From an uncultured Psychroserpens sp. (GTDB taxonomy: Bacteria > Bacteroidota > Bacteroidia > Flavobacteriales > Flavobacteriaceae), in NCBI RefSeq assembly GCF_947492715.1, contig NZ_CANLNS010000001.1, forward strand, positions 868,001 to 932,000: a stretch of 64,000 nucleotides of DNA, read 5' to 3'. Under the pieces are notes generated by a model. The model did no database searches. It saw nothing but the letters and a program-made list of their open reading frames with translations, and was not told where the DNA came from. Below are positions 1 to 9,322 of the stretch, in pieces; positions within the stretch are counted from its first letter, which is position 1; each line of letters opens with the position of its first letter. The position numbers were made by a program, and so were the translations under genes.

Positions 1-1
1 A

Positions 2-571
2 ACACAGTTTAAATCAAAATCGTACAGAAGCTATGAATGTGCTCTTGCTGAAATGAGCTCATCCAAACCATTTGGTCTTGTGTTTCTAAATATAAATTTT
101 GTTCATGGATCATATGACACCACACACCATGTAAAAGATTTGGTAGATGCAGTAAGACGTAACTCTCCTAAAACCCATTTACTAACGCTTACTTCGGTTC
201 ATGATAACTTTATTATTACCGAAATGATTAAGACCTTAAATCCGGAGTGTGTATTACTTAAAAAAGATGTTTCATTTAATGAATTGGTTAGAGCCATTAA
301 GGATGTTATTAACTGTATTCCGTTCTATAGCCAAACCATTTTGAAATGTTTACGTTCTCGTATGACCTGCGATATTGCATTAGATAAACGGGACAGACTC
401 ATTTTATATCACTTATCTAAAGGCATTAAAACCAAAGACCTACCTAAGCTCGTATTCTTATCAAAAAGTGCAGTAGAAAGTAGAAAGCGTAATTTAAAAC
501 TGCTTTTTAGCGTTGAACAGAAACCCGATTATTTTTTATTAGAACAAGCACGACTGAAAGGGTTTATTTAA
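2..571 (+). CDS. LuxR-type regulator with degenerate receiver domain (5' end outside window)
   Basis: The frame is open from the window edge, so the first in-window ATG at 53 is not the real start. The 17 codons before it align with residues 34-50 of the paralogue at 9428-10096. The visible part is the second half of a CheY-like receiver followed by a NarL/LuxR-type helix-turn-helix (around LSKGIKTKDLPKLVFLSKSA). The position that holds the phospho-acceptor Asp in the third paralogue (25396-26073, LVLLD) is Asn here (LVFLN), which suggests a pseudo-receiver not controlled by ordinary phosphorylation. The switch Lys (LLKKD) is kept. The DNA target is unknown. Confidence is high for the family and moderate for loss of phosphorylation. 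Confidence 0.85.
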   Translation, partial: TQFKSKSYRSYECALAEMSSSKPFGLVFLNINFVHGSYDTTHHVKDLVDAVRRNSPKTHLLTLTSVHDNFIITEMIKTLNPECVLLKKDVSFNELVRAIKDVINCIPFYSQTILKCLRSRMTCDIALDKRDRLILYHLSKGIKTKDLPKLVFLSKSAVESRKRNLKLLFSVEQKPDYFLLEQARLKGFI

Positions 572-575
572 AGTA

Positions 576-652
576 ATAAAAGCCATGATTCACATCATTG
601 CTTTTGTATTATTAGTCTATTAGACGCAAGTGTAGACAGCTTGGGAGACATT
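576..652. repeat. Diverged copy of the distal half of the Rhs leader repeat
   Basis: The order AATAAAAGCCA...GCTTTTGTATTATT...GACGCAAGTGTAGAC follows the end of the leader repeats at 8205-8289 and 14450-14530 (AAAAGCCA...GGCTTTTGTATTATT...CACAAGCGTGGAC), but with many substitutions. By eye the match is partial, so this may be only a related extragenic hairpin. Confidence 0.35.
578..605 (+). terminator. Intrinsic terminator-like hairpin after the regulator
   Basis: The arms AAAAGC-ATGAT and ATCAT-GCTTTT pair around a TCAC loop, with one C/T mismatch and a T-run, just after the stop codon at 571. The outer arms resemble the AAAAGCC...GGCTTTT hairpin of the Rhs leader repeats. Confidence 0.5.
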
Positions 653-660
653 GAGATATA

Positions 661-2631
661 TTATTTTATTGACTCTAAAACCAGTATGATTTTGTTAAAA
701 TCAGCAGCACTATTTATCACTTTCCTAAACTCTTCAAACAACGATACATCCATTATATTTTTTCTATAATGTTCATCGGCTTTAATTTTAAGAATATTAT
801 TATCCAATTCATAAAATGACTTAAATGAGACTATGTCCTGGCCATTTAGCGCATAAGAATTGCTAATATTTATATCCTCTAGATTAACCACTTTATAACC
901 TTCTGGTATATGGACATTAATTGTTCTGAGATAAGCTCTATTAAATTCATTCTCTATTGGTAAAATCCGCTTTTTTTCTTGATACATCTGAGTTTGCTGG
1001 CCAATTAATTCACCTATTTTTAAAAATATCTTTTCTCCAGCGATTTCGGTAAAGGCATCTGATTTGAATGAGATATTTACTTCAAAAGGTTTTTTACCAA
1101 ACAATTTTGGGTCGTCATTTACGACTTTTTTCTCCAATATTTCAGCATTATCATCAAGGTTTTTAGCAAACGAATCAATGAGATCTTCTTTGTCTTCTTT
1201 ATTAGCTAAATGTATAAATGGCTGAATATACATAGCATAATACCCACTCATTGAACGGTTTAAGCCAATCACGTTTTCTGTTAAGTCATCTTTATCAAAT
1301 TCAACATTAATAATCATATTATCAAATGTGTTTTCAGCTTTAATTGCATCTATATACCTCACCTTACCAACACCTGATTTAAAACCACTAAGATTAACCT
1401 CTTTTACAAACAAACCATAGTTATCTGTTAAATAAGCTGGCGGATATCCATAACGTGTATCAATTTCTTCTGGACTTAAATACGTTTTAAAGTCTGGAAA
1501 ATAGAATAAAACATCTGTTAAAAAGTTAATAGCTTCAAAATCTTTATCAAATTTAAGATCCTGCCTATTTGATGTAAAAACTAGCTCGTGCTTTATTCCT
1601 AAAGTTCGAAAAATAGATATATAAAGTTTTATTACTCCAGACTCACTGGCTATGTCTTTTGTTAATATCTGTTCTAAATTTTCTAAAGCATCGTCTGATG
1701 TATCAGATATATAGACTGTTGTTTTAATATAGCTTTCAATCTCTCGAATGATTGTTTCAAAATTCTCTTTATCGGTAATATCAATTTTAGAGATAAATTT
1801 ATTTATCAGTTCATTAACTTTTTTCGAATATTCTGGGTAATAAAAAGCATACAAATTTTTTGTTGTAGTGCTATGAGATGCAAATCCTATATTATTATTC
1901 ACCAAATTTTTATTAAGCTTATAAACTATAAAACCTTTTGAGGCATTATAGGCTGAAAACGTCTCCTCTTCAAGTGCCTCGATATTATCGGCAATCATTT
2001 TCCAATGAAATTTCGCGTCGGAAAGCGTATCTATTTTAGCTTCTGGTAAGCCATTATAACTTTTAAAAACGAACGCTAAGTTCTTTGGTGAAAAAAAATC
2101 AAATGAGACATTTTTTTTAGGTGACGTAGATTGAAATGTTAATCGTTTTCCTTTATAGGCAGGATGTTTTTTAACAACATAATAATAATCTATTATGGAG
2201 CCTTTTTCTATACCTTCAAAAGCAAAGTACTTATATCTCTGGCCTGTTTCTTGGTCTTCTGATGTTAAAATCTTTGAATCGTCTAAGACTCTAATCTCTT
2301 TATTAGCAGTAATAACTCTTGCCTTACTTATATCTACTTCTGCTGAAGACGAAAAAGGAATATAAACCTTATTGTGGCTTTCAATGGCATCATCGGAATC
2401 TAATTTTATAACTAAGTGCTCTAAAAAATATTCAACGAGATTATCTCCTTCGTAATAAAATTCTGTAACAATAGCATGCTTTAATATATTCGTTCCAAAA
2501 TTTGTTTCAACTTCTGTGTTATATGTTGGCTCTTCTTCCCAACTATAACTCTTATAAAAAGGCTCGTCTTGAGCCACTACACTTTGGAAAGCTAATAGAA
2601 AAAAAAGGATACTAAATTTAATTTTAGTCAT
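661..2631 (-). CDS. Secreted DUF3857/transglutaminase-fold protein lacking the catalytic Cys
   Basis: A 656-aa exported protein with an N-terminal signal peptide ending near VVAQ. It has the layout of Bacteroidota DUF3857 proteins: an N-terminal DUF3857 beta-domain (about residues 60-210), a transglutaminase-like alpha/beta core (about 270-420) and a C-terminal DUF2569/DUF3858-like domain. In the upstream neighbour the core holds the triad motif YGDC. The aligned position here reads DIAS, so the nucleophilic Cys appears replaced by Ser. The protein is therefore probably non-enzymatic, perhaps binding. It is the last gene of a three-gene minus-strand operon and starts 12 nt after its DUF3857 neighbour. 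The substrate is unknown. Confidence 0.8.
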   Translation of the reverse strand: MTKIKFSILFFLLAFQSVVAQDEPFYKSYSWEEEPTYNTEVETNFGTNILKHAIVTEFYYEGDNLVEYFLEHLVIKLDSDDAIESHNKVYIPFSSSAEVDISKARVITANKEIRVLDDSKILTSEDQETGQRYKYFAFEGIEKGSIIDYYYVVKKHPAYKGKRLTFQSTSPKKNVSFDFFSPKNLAFVFKSYNGLPEAKIDTLSDAKFHWKMIADNIEALEEETFSAYNASKGFIVYKLNKNLVNNNIGFASHSTTTKNLYAFYYPEYSKKVNELINKFISKIDITDKENFETIIREIESYIKTTVYISDTSDDALENLEQILTKDIASESGVIKLYISIFRTLGIKHELVFTSNRQDLKFDKDFEAINFLTDVLFYFPDFKTYLSPEEIDTRYGYPPAYLTDNYGLFVKEVNLSGFKSGVGKVRYIDAIKAENTFDNMIINVEFDKDDLTENVIGLNRSMSGYYAMYIQPFIHLANKEDKEDLIDSFAKNLDDNAEILEKKVVNDDPKLFGKKPFEVNISFKSDAFTEIAGEKIFLKIGELIGQQTQMYQEKKRILPIENEFNRAYLRTINVHIPEGYKVVNLEDINISNSYALNGQDIVSFKSFYELDNNILKIKADEHYRKNIMDVSLFEEFRKVINSAADFNKIILVLESIK

Positions 2632-2643
2632 TTTATTGATTTT

Positions 2644-4560
2644 TTAAATTTTCTTTAAAACAATGATCTCTTTATATAATTTTTCAGCTTTTTTAATGAA
2701 GTCTCTAACCTTTTTTTGCTGCTGTAAGTCTAGTGTTAAAAAATCAAGTTTAACTGAATGTGAATAAATCAGCTCGTTGTTCTCTAATTCATAATTAATA
2801 CTAAAAGACATGTATTTATTAGAAATATTACCTCCTTCTGGCATATGACTTATAGCATAACCCTCTGGGATACTTAATTTATTGGTGTAACTATAAAAAG
2901 ACTTATAATCATATTCTAATTCATATGTTCTATCTTCTTCTATTCGAAGTTTTGATAAAACTTTGTTTAAATTTAAATTGATATAAATTTCATCCTTATA
3001 TCTTTTGGACAAATCACTTATTTCAAAATCATAATTAATAATCATATCCTTATCATAGTGAAACTTATTTTCTTCGGATAAATCTTGAATAAGAAATGAG
3101 TTATTGCCTTTTAAAAACTCTTGATTGTAAAATTCCTTTAGTTTCTCACTAGAATTTAATTCTTCGAGAACATGATAAAAATCGATTTTTAAATAGCCCG
3201 AAAGGTATGATTTAGATGAGCCAATAACCTTATCATTTTTAATCGAAATATTTGTTGTATCTATAAATGCATTAGACTCCGCTTCTATAATGGGTACATT
3301 AATAATTTTAAAATCGTCTTCTCCATTTTCAACTAGAGCTTCTTTACCTTGAATGAATGCAGTAGGAAATCCAAATGGGATATATCTTCCAGTAGCATCT
3401 AAGAAGTACGTTTCTCCTTCATTTTGATAAGCTAAAATCATATGGTTATCTACAGCTGGTGTAGGAAGGTCATTATATTTATAAGGAATTTCTCTTGTTC
3501 CTATCCATGTTAAATGCCCTTTAATATTGGCAATTTTAAGCATTTCTGCTAGGATACTTGAATTGTCTTTACAGTCTCCATATTTTTTATTAAAAACATC
3601 ATTAGCCTCTCGAGGAATAAAACCCCCTAAGGCGTACTCAAAAGCGACATATTTTATGTTTTGTTGTACCCAATAAAAAATTGATTTGACCTTTTCCAAT
3701 TCAGTTTTTTTATCTCTAGTTAAAGTATCAACAATATCTATAAGTTCTTGAGAGGGTTCTTTATTATTTACATTTTCTACTAACGAATAGTACCATTTAT
3801 AAAGCCCCAATACATCGTTTAAATTTTCAATTTCCTCACCATTAGACGTATATGAAGATATAACAGGCACAATATGTGGCAATATTTTTCTGTAGGAAGG
3901 TGTATGCTCTTCATAGCTATATTCAGGGCTATTCTTAAGATTCCAAGTATATTCAGTAGTTTTGCGCTTAACTTCTTTATTAAAAACGATATCGACGCCT
4001 TCTAAATTAAATTCTTTAAACTCTAAATTGATGTTGTTACTTACTGTAATGGACACTTTGTTATTCTTAATGGGATAAAAATCACCAAAGTAGAATGCAT
4101 TTAAAAACCGAGGGTCTTTAATTGTTTTAAGATAATACACCTTTGACTTAGCACCTTTTTTCAAATTTGGGAGTATAAAATTAATTGTTTTAGTATCATC
4201 ATAGAAGGATTGGTCTAACTCATCTTTCTCCTTAAAATCTTTAACCTCAACTTCACGGTATTTTCCTTTATCAAAAATATATGTAGATGCCTCAATAGTA
4301 TTGATTTCAAAAAAGGTAGAGAAACTCAACGATCTCTTAGAGTTCATTATGGCTGCATCGTCTAGATACATATCTTCTTCTAAAACTTCTTGTACAATTT
4401 TTATGTCACCATCCTCTAGAGTAATATCAAAATGAATCTCTTGATTAAGTCTAATTGAATGTGAATTTGGATATTGATTTTTAAATAATTTGTATTCAGC
4501 CGATTGAGATTGTTGGCCAAAACAATAGCCTGAAAACACTAATAATATTAGTAATTTCAT
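2644..4560 (-). CDS. Secreted DUF3857/transglutaminase-like protein with intact Cys-His-Asp triad
   Basis: I start at the ATG ending at 4560 (638 aa) rather than 12 codons upstream. This gives a clean signal peptide (MKLLILLVFSGYCFG) and begins 1 nt after the stop of the preceding gene. DUF3857 occupies roughly residues 50-200. The transglutaminase core has Cys330 (YGDC), His373 (DNHM) and Asp388 (LDAT), the full papain-like triad. Family members are periplasmic or outer-membrane-associated and their substrates are largely unknown. It pairs with the apparently inactive relative just downstream, suggesting an active/inactive duo made together with the MORN-repeat protein upstream. Confidence 0.85.
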   Translation of the reverse strand: MKLLILLVFSGYCFGQQSQSAEYKLFKNQYPNSHSIRLNQEIHFDITLEDGDIKIVQEVLEEDMYLDDAAIMNSKRSLSFSTFFEINTIEASTYIFDKGKYREVEVKDFKEKDELDQSFYDDTKTINFILPNLKKGAKSKVYYLKTIKDPRFLNAFYFGDFYPIKNNKVSITVSNNINLEFKEFNLEGVDIVFNKEVKRKTTEYTWNLKNSPEYSYEEHTPSYRKILPHIVPVISSYTSNGEEIENLNDVLGLYKWYYSLVENVNNKEPSQELIDIVDTLTRDKKTELEKVKSIFYWVQQNIKYVAFEYALGGFIPREANDVFNKKYGDCKDNSSILAEMLKIANIKGHLTWIGTREIPYKYNDLPTPAVDNHMILAYQNEGETYFLDATGRYIPFGFPTAFIQGKEALVENGEDDFKIINVPIIEAESNAFIDTTNISIKNDKVIGSSKSYLSGYLKIDFYHVLEELNSSEKLKEFYNQEFLKGNNSFLIQDLSEENKFHYDKDMIINYDFEISDLSKRYKDEIYINLNLNKVLSKLRIEEDRTYELEYDYKSFYSYTNKLSIPEGYAISHMPEGGNISNKYMSFSINYELENNELIYSHSVKLDFLTLDLQQQKKVRDFIKKAEKLYKEIIVLKKI

Positions 4561-4561
4561 T

Positions 4562-7500
4562 TTAATGATTTTTAACGCTATAAGTCTCTTCATCAAAATA
4601 ACTTTTAGTTTTTATCAAAATTCCTTTTTCATTATACTCCTTGGAATCTATGATTTTATCATTAAGATAATTTTCTTCTTTTTTTATAGTTCCATCTTCA
4701 CGAAATTCTTTTGAGACACCATTTCTATTACCATATAGATAACTAATCTGTGTCTTCACTTTGCCGTTAGAAAAATACTTAATGTTTTCTCCGTCATACT
4801 CTCCACTCTTATAGGTCATTTCATTTTCTAATTGCCCTGAATAATAATACGATTTATAGGAATTTATTAAATCACCGTTCATGTACTCCATCACTCTTGA
4901 TAATTTTCCATTGTCAAAATATGCTGTTATTACTCCGGTTTCATTTTCTAATTTTATCATTGGTATTTCTTCGGCATTTTTATCTAAATAAGAATAACCG
5001 ATAAGAACGTCATGATCATAAAAACGAATTAGCTGTAACTTCCCTTGCGGGTCGTAAAATTCTTTTCTCCCGTGTCTTTCTCCATAGTTATACTCGGTAA
5101 CCGTCTTTAATTGACCATTTTCGTAATAGGACAATCTTTTCCCTACAGGTTTTCCAATATCATAATGCGATAGGTCTTCTATTTGTCCATTTTCATAGTA
5201 ATCTATAGCCTCACCATCTAATTCACCTAACACATAGTTGTACTTTGATTTTATTTGTCCGTTTTTAAAATACCCAACCCACGCTCCATGCTCAAATCCA
5301 TTGAGGTAGTTCCCTGTTAATCTTTTGTTTCCTTCATAATCATACCTCAAGTATTTTCCATGCTTTATTCCATTAACATACTCTATTTCTACATCTGGAT
5401 TACCGTTAAAATGATTATAGCTTATTTTGTAAGTATTCGTTTTAGGTTCAAATGTTACTATCTCAAAGAGTTCACCATTTAAATCGTAACGTGCGTCCTC
5501 AAACATCTCTCCGAATTTATAGGCATATTTCCTACTTAACTTTCCGTTAGCTTCATAAGCAATTTGATCTCCATGGTAATTACCCTTGTGATAAAATTCT
5601 AGCGCTCTCAGTGTTCCATTTATATAATAATGTCTCCATTCACCATGAGCCATATTATCTTTATAATACCCTTGTGATTTTAACTGGCCATTTTTATAGT
5701 AGTTTGCATAATAACCGTTAAGCAGATTGTCTTTATAAGTACTAATAGATTGTTTTTTTCCATCTTGAAAAAAAGTAACGTGTTCTCCCTCAGCTTTATC
5801 ATCAATATAATTACCCTCTTCGTATTTAACTCCATTATTTGTATAAAATTTCCACAATCCTTTTTTCCCTCCTGAAATATCATACAGGCCTTCAGAAGTT
5901 ATATTTCCGTTTGAAGAAAAACCATAATAGAAAAGCTCTCCTCCTTTTTTTCTATCTTCTTTTATAATATTACCCTTTTTATCGAAGAACTTGTAGGAAA
6001 TGATTTTTCCATTACGATAACTATATTCATAAAGTGGTTTTCCATCATAATCATAATTCTTATAATCGCCATCTAATTTCCCATTACTATATTCAAACTC
6101 ACCTGCTAAAGTTCCGTTTCTAAAATACATTTTAATAGTACCCTCTAAGGCGCCTTCAACATAGTTTCCTTCTTCATAAATTGTTCCATTAGAATGATAT
6201 GTCTTATAATTGCCGTGATAATTACCATTCAAAAAATAAGCTTCACTAGACAATTTTTTATTGACATCATATTTTTTCTGAACGCCGTTTTTCACTCCTC
6301 CAGAAAAGTTAGTTTCACTATAAATGTTACCGTTAGAGTAATATTCTAATACTTGACCTTCAACTAAAGCATTTTTATACGGAATATCGAATTCTAGTAT
6401 ATCCTCTCCAACAGGAAAATAAGAATTGTATACACCATCTAACTTTCCCTTTTTATAATACTTCTTTTGATATAAAGCGCCCTTATTGTTATAGGATTTA
6501 TATTCATTCTCTAAAGAGTCTGAAACGTAGTTTGCTTCAATGTAAATCTTTCCATTTTCATGCCACTGCGTATTAGACCCATTAAGTTTTCCGTTGTCAT
6601 AAACGGCTTTTTCTTTTATTGTTCCATCGGTGTAATACCAAACCCATTCTCCAGTTCTTTCACCATTTAGGTCTAAAGTACCTGTAGCTTTTAATTGCCC
6701 ACGTTCATCATAGTAAGTCCAATTACCAACAGGGTTTTCATCTTTAACTTCGCCTATAGCAGAAACATAAGTGTTATTAAAATAATACATTATGACTTTA
6801 TCGGTACCATCAACATTTTCTATGTTTGATGCTATTATTTCTTTCCATTTTTCTCTGTAAGCGCTATAGAAAGCTGAAATGTCGTCTGATTTTTTATCTA
6901 TTATCTTTTTGTGTTCTTCATTATCTGAAGAATAAAGCAATGTATACGCAAAATCATTAAAAAAGTTGTTCTCTGTTATCCAATTAAAAAAAGGAATATA
7001 TTTTTCACTCCAAAAACCTCCATTACCTTCTAATTCTTTTAACTGGCTTAGCAGCACATGGTTTTGTCTAACTAAAGCCATATCAATCTCATTTTCAGTT
7101 TTATAACCATCTCTTAAGGCTAGCTTTTGATCTAAAATTAAATCTAATTCTTCAAAGACATCATCATCTGGTGATATCCTTATATCCGGATTTGCCTTAT
7201 TACTATTAGTTGCAGACACTATATTATCTAGAGACTTTATAATTCGTGGAGCATCTGCTCCATCTGTTTGTAGTAATAAATACATATTATAGCACATAAT
7301 TGCCTGCGCCATTTTCTCCTGCTTAAAACAGATATTACCTAATCTTAAGTGTGGGTAGACATAATAAGGGTTTAATATAATTGTCTTTTGGAGTGCAGAT
7401 ATAGCCTCGTTTAGTTTACCAAGTTTTTCTAATGACAACGCTTTGTTGTACCATAATTTATAATGATTAGGATAATCTACCAAAGCGCTATCAAGGACAT

Positions 7501-7855
7501 CAATGGCTTTCAAATAATCCTCTTTCGCTCTATAAGCTACAGCCAAGTTGATATAAAATGAAACTCTTTCTGTATCACAGTCATTCTCTAAACCTTCGTT
7601 TATTGTTGAAATTGCCTCATCATATCTTTCTAACTCTAGTTGATAATACGATTTTGAGGTTAAAACAGAACAGTAAGACGAATCATTTTTATTTATTTTA
7701 TTAAGATATTCTAATGCCTTAATATTATTACCCGCTTCGACACTTTTTGAGACGAAACTAATTATTTCATCATTATCTATATATTCTAATTTATCTTGAG
7801 AAAACGAAAAACTGCTCAGTAGAAGAGCAGTGGCAAGGGCTAAAAACTTATTCAT
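4562..7855 (-). CDS. Secreted TPR + MORN/YwqK-repeat protein
   Basis: A 1097-aa protein with a signal peptide (MNKFLALATALLLSSFSFS). Residues ~30-210 are tetratricopeptide repeats (YRAKEDYLKAIDVLDSAL, LWYNKALSLEKLGKLNEA). After a linker, residues ~350-1080 are more than 20 MORN-like units of the YNNGQLKSE / GEYDGE type (COG2849, YwqK). These repeats are often annotated as YwqK-family antitoxin, but nothing here supports a toxin-antitoxin role; MORN arrays are generally binding scaffolds. It is the first gene of an operon with two DUF3857 proteins. The stop lies 1 nt before the next start, so translation is probably coupled. Confidence 0.85.
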   Translation of the reverse strand: MNKFLALATALLLSSFSFSQDKLEYIDNDEIISFVSKSVEAGNNIKALEYLNKINKNDSSYCSVLTSKSYYQLELERYDEAISTINEGLENDCDTERVSFYINLAVAYRAKEDYLKAIDVLDSALVDYPNHYKLWYNKALSLEKLGKLNEAISALQKTIILNPYYVYPHLRLGNICFKQEKMAQAIMCYNMYLLLQTDGADAPRIIKSLDNIVSATNSNKANPDIRISPDDDVFEELDLILDQKLALRDGYKTENEIDMALVRQNHVLLSQLKELEGNGGFWSEKYIPFFNWITENNFFNDFAYTLLYSSDNEEHKKIIDKKSDDISAFYSAYREKWKEIIASNIENVDGTDKVIMYYFNNTYVSAIGEVKDENPVGNWTYYDERGQLKATGTLDLNGERTGEWVWYYTDGTIKEKAVYDNGKLNGSNTQWHENGKIYIEANYVSDSLENEYKSYNNKGALYQKKYYKKGKLDGVYNSYFPVGEDILEFDIPYKNALVEGQVLEYYSNGNIYSETNFSGGVKNGVQKKYDVNKKLSSEAYFLNGNYHGNYKTYHSNGTIYEEGNYVEGALEGTIKMYFRNGTLAGEFEYSNGKLDGDYKNYDYDGKPLYEYSYRNGKIISYKFFDKKGNIIKEDRKKGGELFYYGFSSNGNITSEGLYDISGGKKGLWKFYTNNGVKYEEGNYIDDKAEGEHVTFFQDGKKQSISTYKDNLLNGYYANYYKNGQLKSQGYYKDNMAHGEWRHYYINGTLRALEFYHKGNYHGDQIAYEANGKLSRKYAYKFGEMFEDARYDLNGELFEIVTFEPKTNTYKISYNHFNGNPDVEIEYVNGIKHGKYLRYDYEGNKRLTGNYLNGFEHGAWVGYFKNGQIKSKYNYVLGELDGEAIDYYENGQIEDLSHYDIGKPVGKRLSYYENGQLKTVTEYNYGERHGRKEFYDPQGKLQLIRFYDHDVLIGYSYLDKNAEEIPMIKLENETGVITAYFDNGKLSRVMEYMNGDLINSYKSYYYSGQLENEMTYKSGEYDGENIKYFSNGKVKTQISYLYGNRNGVSKEFREDGTIKKEENYLNDKIIDSKEYNEKGILIKTKSYFDEETYSVKNH

Positions 7856-7939
7856 ATTATAAAAGTAAAAAAATAATTCATGTGTGTTACTATTACCTGA
7901 GCATTTTTGATGTAACTATTAACCTTAATTATAAGGATA

Positions 7940-8289
7940 GGTTGTTGTCATGTTGCCATTATCGTTGACCACTTTCTTTAATTTTAGACCTGTTGCGTCA
8001 TGTTTTTTTGGGGCGTTCCCCTCTTTCACTTAAGCTACAGTGGGTCAGGTCTTCCGCTGTATCTTTTTACAAGTTCTCGATACAATGCTCCTCTCGTCGC
8101 ATCACTCGAACTGACGTAAAAAGGATGCCGCTGCAACCCTTAACGCGAAGCAACAATTGTCGCTCAATCTTACAAAGTAAAAGTACAGAAAATAATCTAT
8201 ACTGTATTAATAATAAAAGCCACAATTTAAATCATGGCTTATATATTATTTAGCTTTTAGCACAAGCGTGGACGCTTGCGCCAGCGAGG
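7940..8289 (-). repeat. Rhs orphan-module leader repeat plus 60 bp of Rhs core, without toxin payload
   Basis: Bases 8000-8289 match the leaders at 14241-14530 and 16640-16924. Bases 7940-7999 match the Rhs core segment that follows those leaders (translating to DATGLKLKKVVNDNGN). The match breaks at 7939, in the promoter side of the TPR-MORN operon, so the rest of the core, a toxin tip and an immunity gene are missing. It contains a palindromic segment AAGTTCTCGATAC...CACTCGAACTGACG, the hairpin AAAAGCC...GGCTT and the palindrome CAAGCGT-GG-ACGCTTG at 8263-8278. It reads as a broken orphan module. Confidence 0.75.
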
Positions 8290-8300
8290 ATCATATTGGT

Positions 8301-8498
8301 ATGGATATCAACCCACTCTCACATTGGGAAAGTATTGAAGGGATGTTCACAAGAACTAATGGAGAAATACTAAGGTTTATTTTATCTCATAAGATTCTGC
8401 TTGAGATGTTTATTCGATATGAACTGGCCTGTCGTGGTCATGATGAAAATCATAAGTGGGTGGGGTTTGAAAAAGCTGAGAAGATTTGGTTAAAATAA
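8301..8498 (+). CDS. Small conserved-looking protein of unknown function (65 aa)
   Basis: The frame is open from 8268, but the first codons lie inside the Rhs leader repeat. The ATG at 8301, just past the repeat, gives a compact 65-aa protein (MDINPLSHWESIEGMFTRTN...). It is rich in aromatic and charged residues, has no signal peptide or membrane helix, and ends in FEKAEKIWLK. A strong terminator follows 14 nt after the stop, and the gene converges on the S24 repressor. I do not recognise the family. Codon use looks like that of real genes. It may be a remnant of a gene partly displaced by the repeat. Confidence 0.5.
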   Translation: MDINPLSHWESIEGMFTRTNGEILRFILSHKILLEMFIRYELACRGHDENHKWVGFEKAEKIWLK

Positions 8499-8512
8499 TT
8501 GAATATCTATTT

Positions 8513-8540
8513 AAAACTCATAATTAATCTTATGAGTTTT
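8513..8540. terminator. Bidirectional intrinsic terminator between convergent genes
   Basis: Perfect 11-bp stem AAAACTCATAA / TTATGAGTTTT with a 6-nt loop, A-run on one side and T-run on the other. It can serve both the 65-aa gene (+) and the repressor (-). Confidence 0.8.
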
Positions 8541-8541
8541 T

Positions 8542-9258
8542 TTAACTCATAGAATTAATACGCACTGAAGCTTTTACAAGTGCCAGCGCTCTTACTTTAG
8601 ACAAATGCACATCCTTGGGTTGATGATGAGCGTTTTGAGATACTAATTTTATATAATCATCTCCTTTCTCAGATCGCTGTACGTATTTTACACTTATGAA
8701 CTCTTCTTGAGCCACATCAACGGAGACTAAATACATTTCACCAAAGAAAATATCATTCCTTAGATCTTCTATTTGTTTATAAGCGACTATATCTCCACTT
8801 TTCAATAATGGATACATACTATCTCCGGTAACAAAAACAGCCCCATCACATTTAGGTAAATTAGGTATATGCAAAGTATCTATTGGTGTAGTATCTTGAT
8901 GGTTTTGGAATAATTCGACCAAGCCTGCTGTAGCTTCAATGTTATATAAAGGAATATCTTGGTTTTGTATATTCTTGTCAGAACGTAAACTAAACACATT
9001 CCTGGGTTTACCAAAAGATGCGTTATGATCTCTCGTTTCAAAATTTTTTTTAACGACCATTTTTGGCAATTCTTCTTCCCCTGTTATTTGAGATATAGAG
9101 ACATGTAAGGCTCTTGCTATTTTTTGCAGTTTAGTGAACGGGATGTCGCTCTTTCCGCTTTCATAATCCACATAACTACGCTTTTTAATACCAGATAATG
9201 CAACAACCTGATCTTGAGTCAAGTTTTTAACCTCCCTTATTTCTTTTATTTTCAACAT
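8542..9258 (-). CDS. XRE-family repressor with S24 (LexA-like) autopeptidase domain
   Basis: A 238-aa protein. Residues 1-60 are a helix-turn-helix of the Cro/CI type (LTQDQVVALSGIKKRSYVDYESGK). Residues ~110-230 are a Peptidase S24 domain with Ser147 (GDSMYPLL) and Lys191 (ISVKY), the expected Ser-Lys dyad. Proteins of this kind are prophage- or stress-type repressors that cleave themselves when RecA filaments form. No phage genes are visible, so it may be a remnant or control something else. Two dyads (9282-9322) in its upstream region are likely operators. The gene is divergent from the pseudo-receiver regulator at 9428, so it may control both. Confidence 0.88.
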   Translation of the reverse strand: MLKIKEIREVKNLTQDQVVALSGIKKRSYVDYESGKSDIPFTKLQKIARALHVSISQITGEEELPKMVVKKNFETRDHNASFGKPRNVFSLRSDKNIQNQDIPLYNIEATAGLVELFQNHQDTTPIDTLHIPNLPKCDGAVFVTGDSMYPLLKSGDIVAYKQIEDLRNDIFFGEMYLVSVDVAQEEFISVKYVQRSEKGDDYIKLVSQNAHHQPKDVHLSKVRALALVKASVRINSMS

Positions 9259-9281
9259 CTTATCTAGCTTTATTATTAATT

Positions 9282-9322
9282 ATTGCATTATTTTGCAATA
9301 CAATGTTGCATTATTCTGCAAT
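9282..9322. promoter_or_regulatory. Tandem operator dyads for the S24 repressor
   Basis: Two near-identical inverted repeats, ATTGCA-N6-TGCAAT (9282-9299) and GTTGCA-N6-TGCAAT (9305-9322), start 23 bp apart, about two helical turns. They lie between the repressor and the divergent regulator gene. A further TTGCA-like half-site (TGCAAC) follows near 9359. This is the arrangement expected of an autoregulated CI/LexA-like repressor; binding is inferred. Confidence 0.6.

Noticed and set aside
5680-5883. Small ORFs inside larger genes on the same or opposite strand
   Set aside because: Overlapping frames of strongly coding genes with no independent features.
4562-7855. MORN/YwqK repeats as a toxin-antitoxin antitoxin
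   Set aside because: The database name of these repeats is historical. The protein is secreted, very long and TPR-linked, and no toxin partner is next to it.
7993-8253. Plus-strand ORFs within the leader repeats (also 14191-14415, 16631-16840)
   Set aside because: They are antisense frames through repeated palindromic DNA and the Rhs core. Similarity among them only reflects the repeat.
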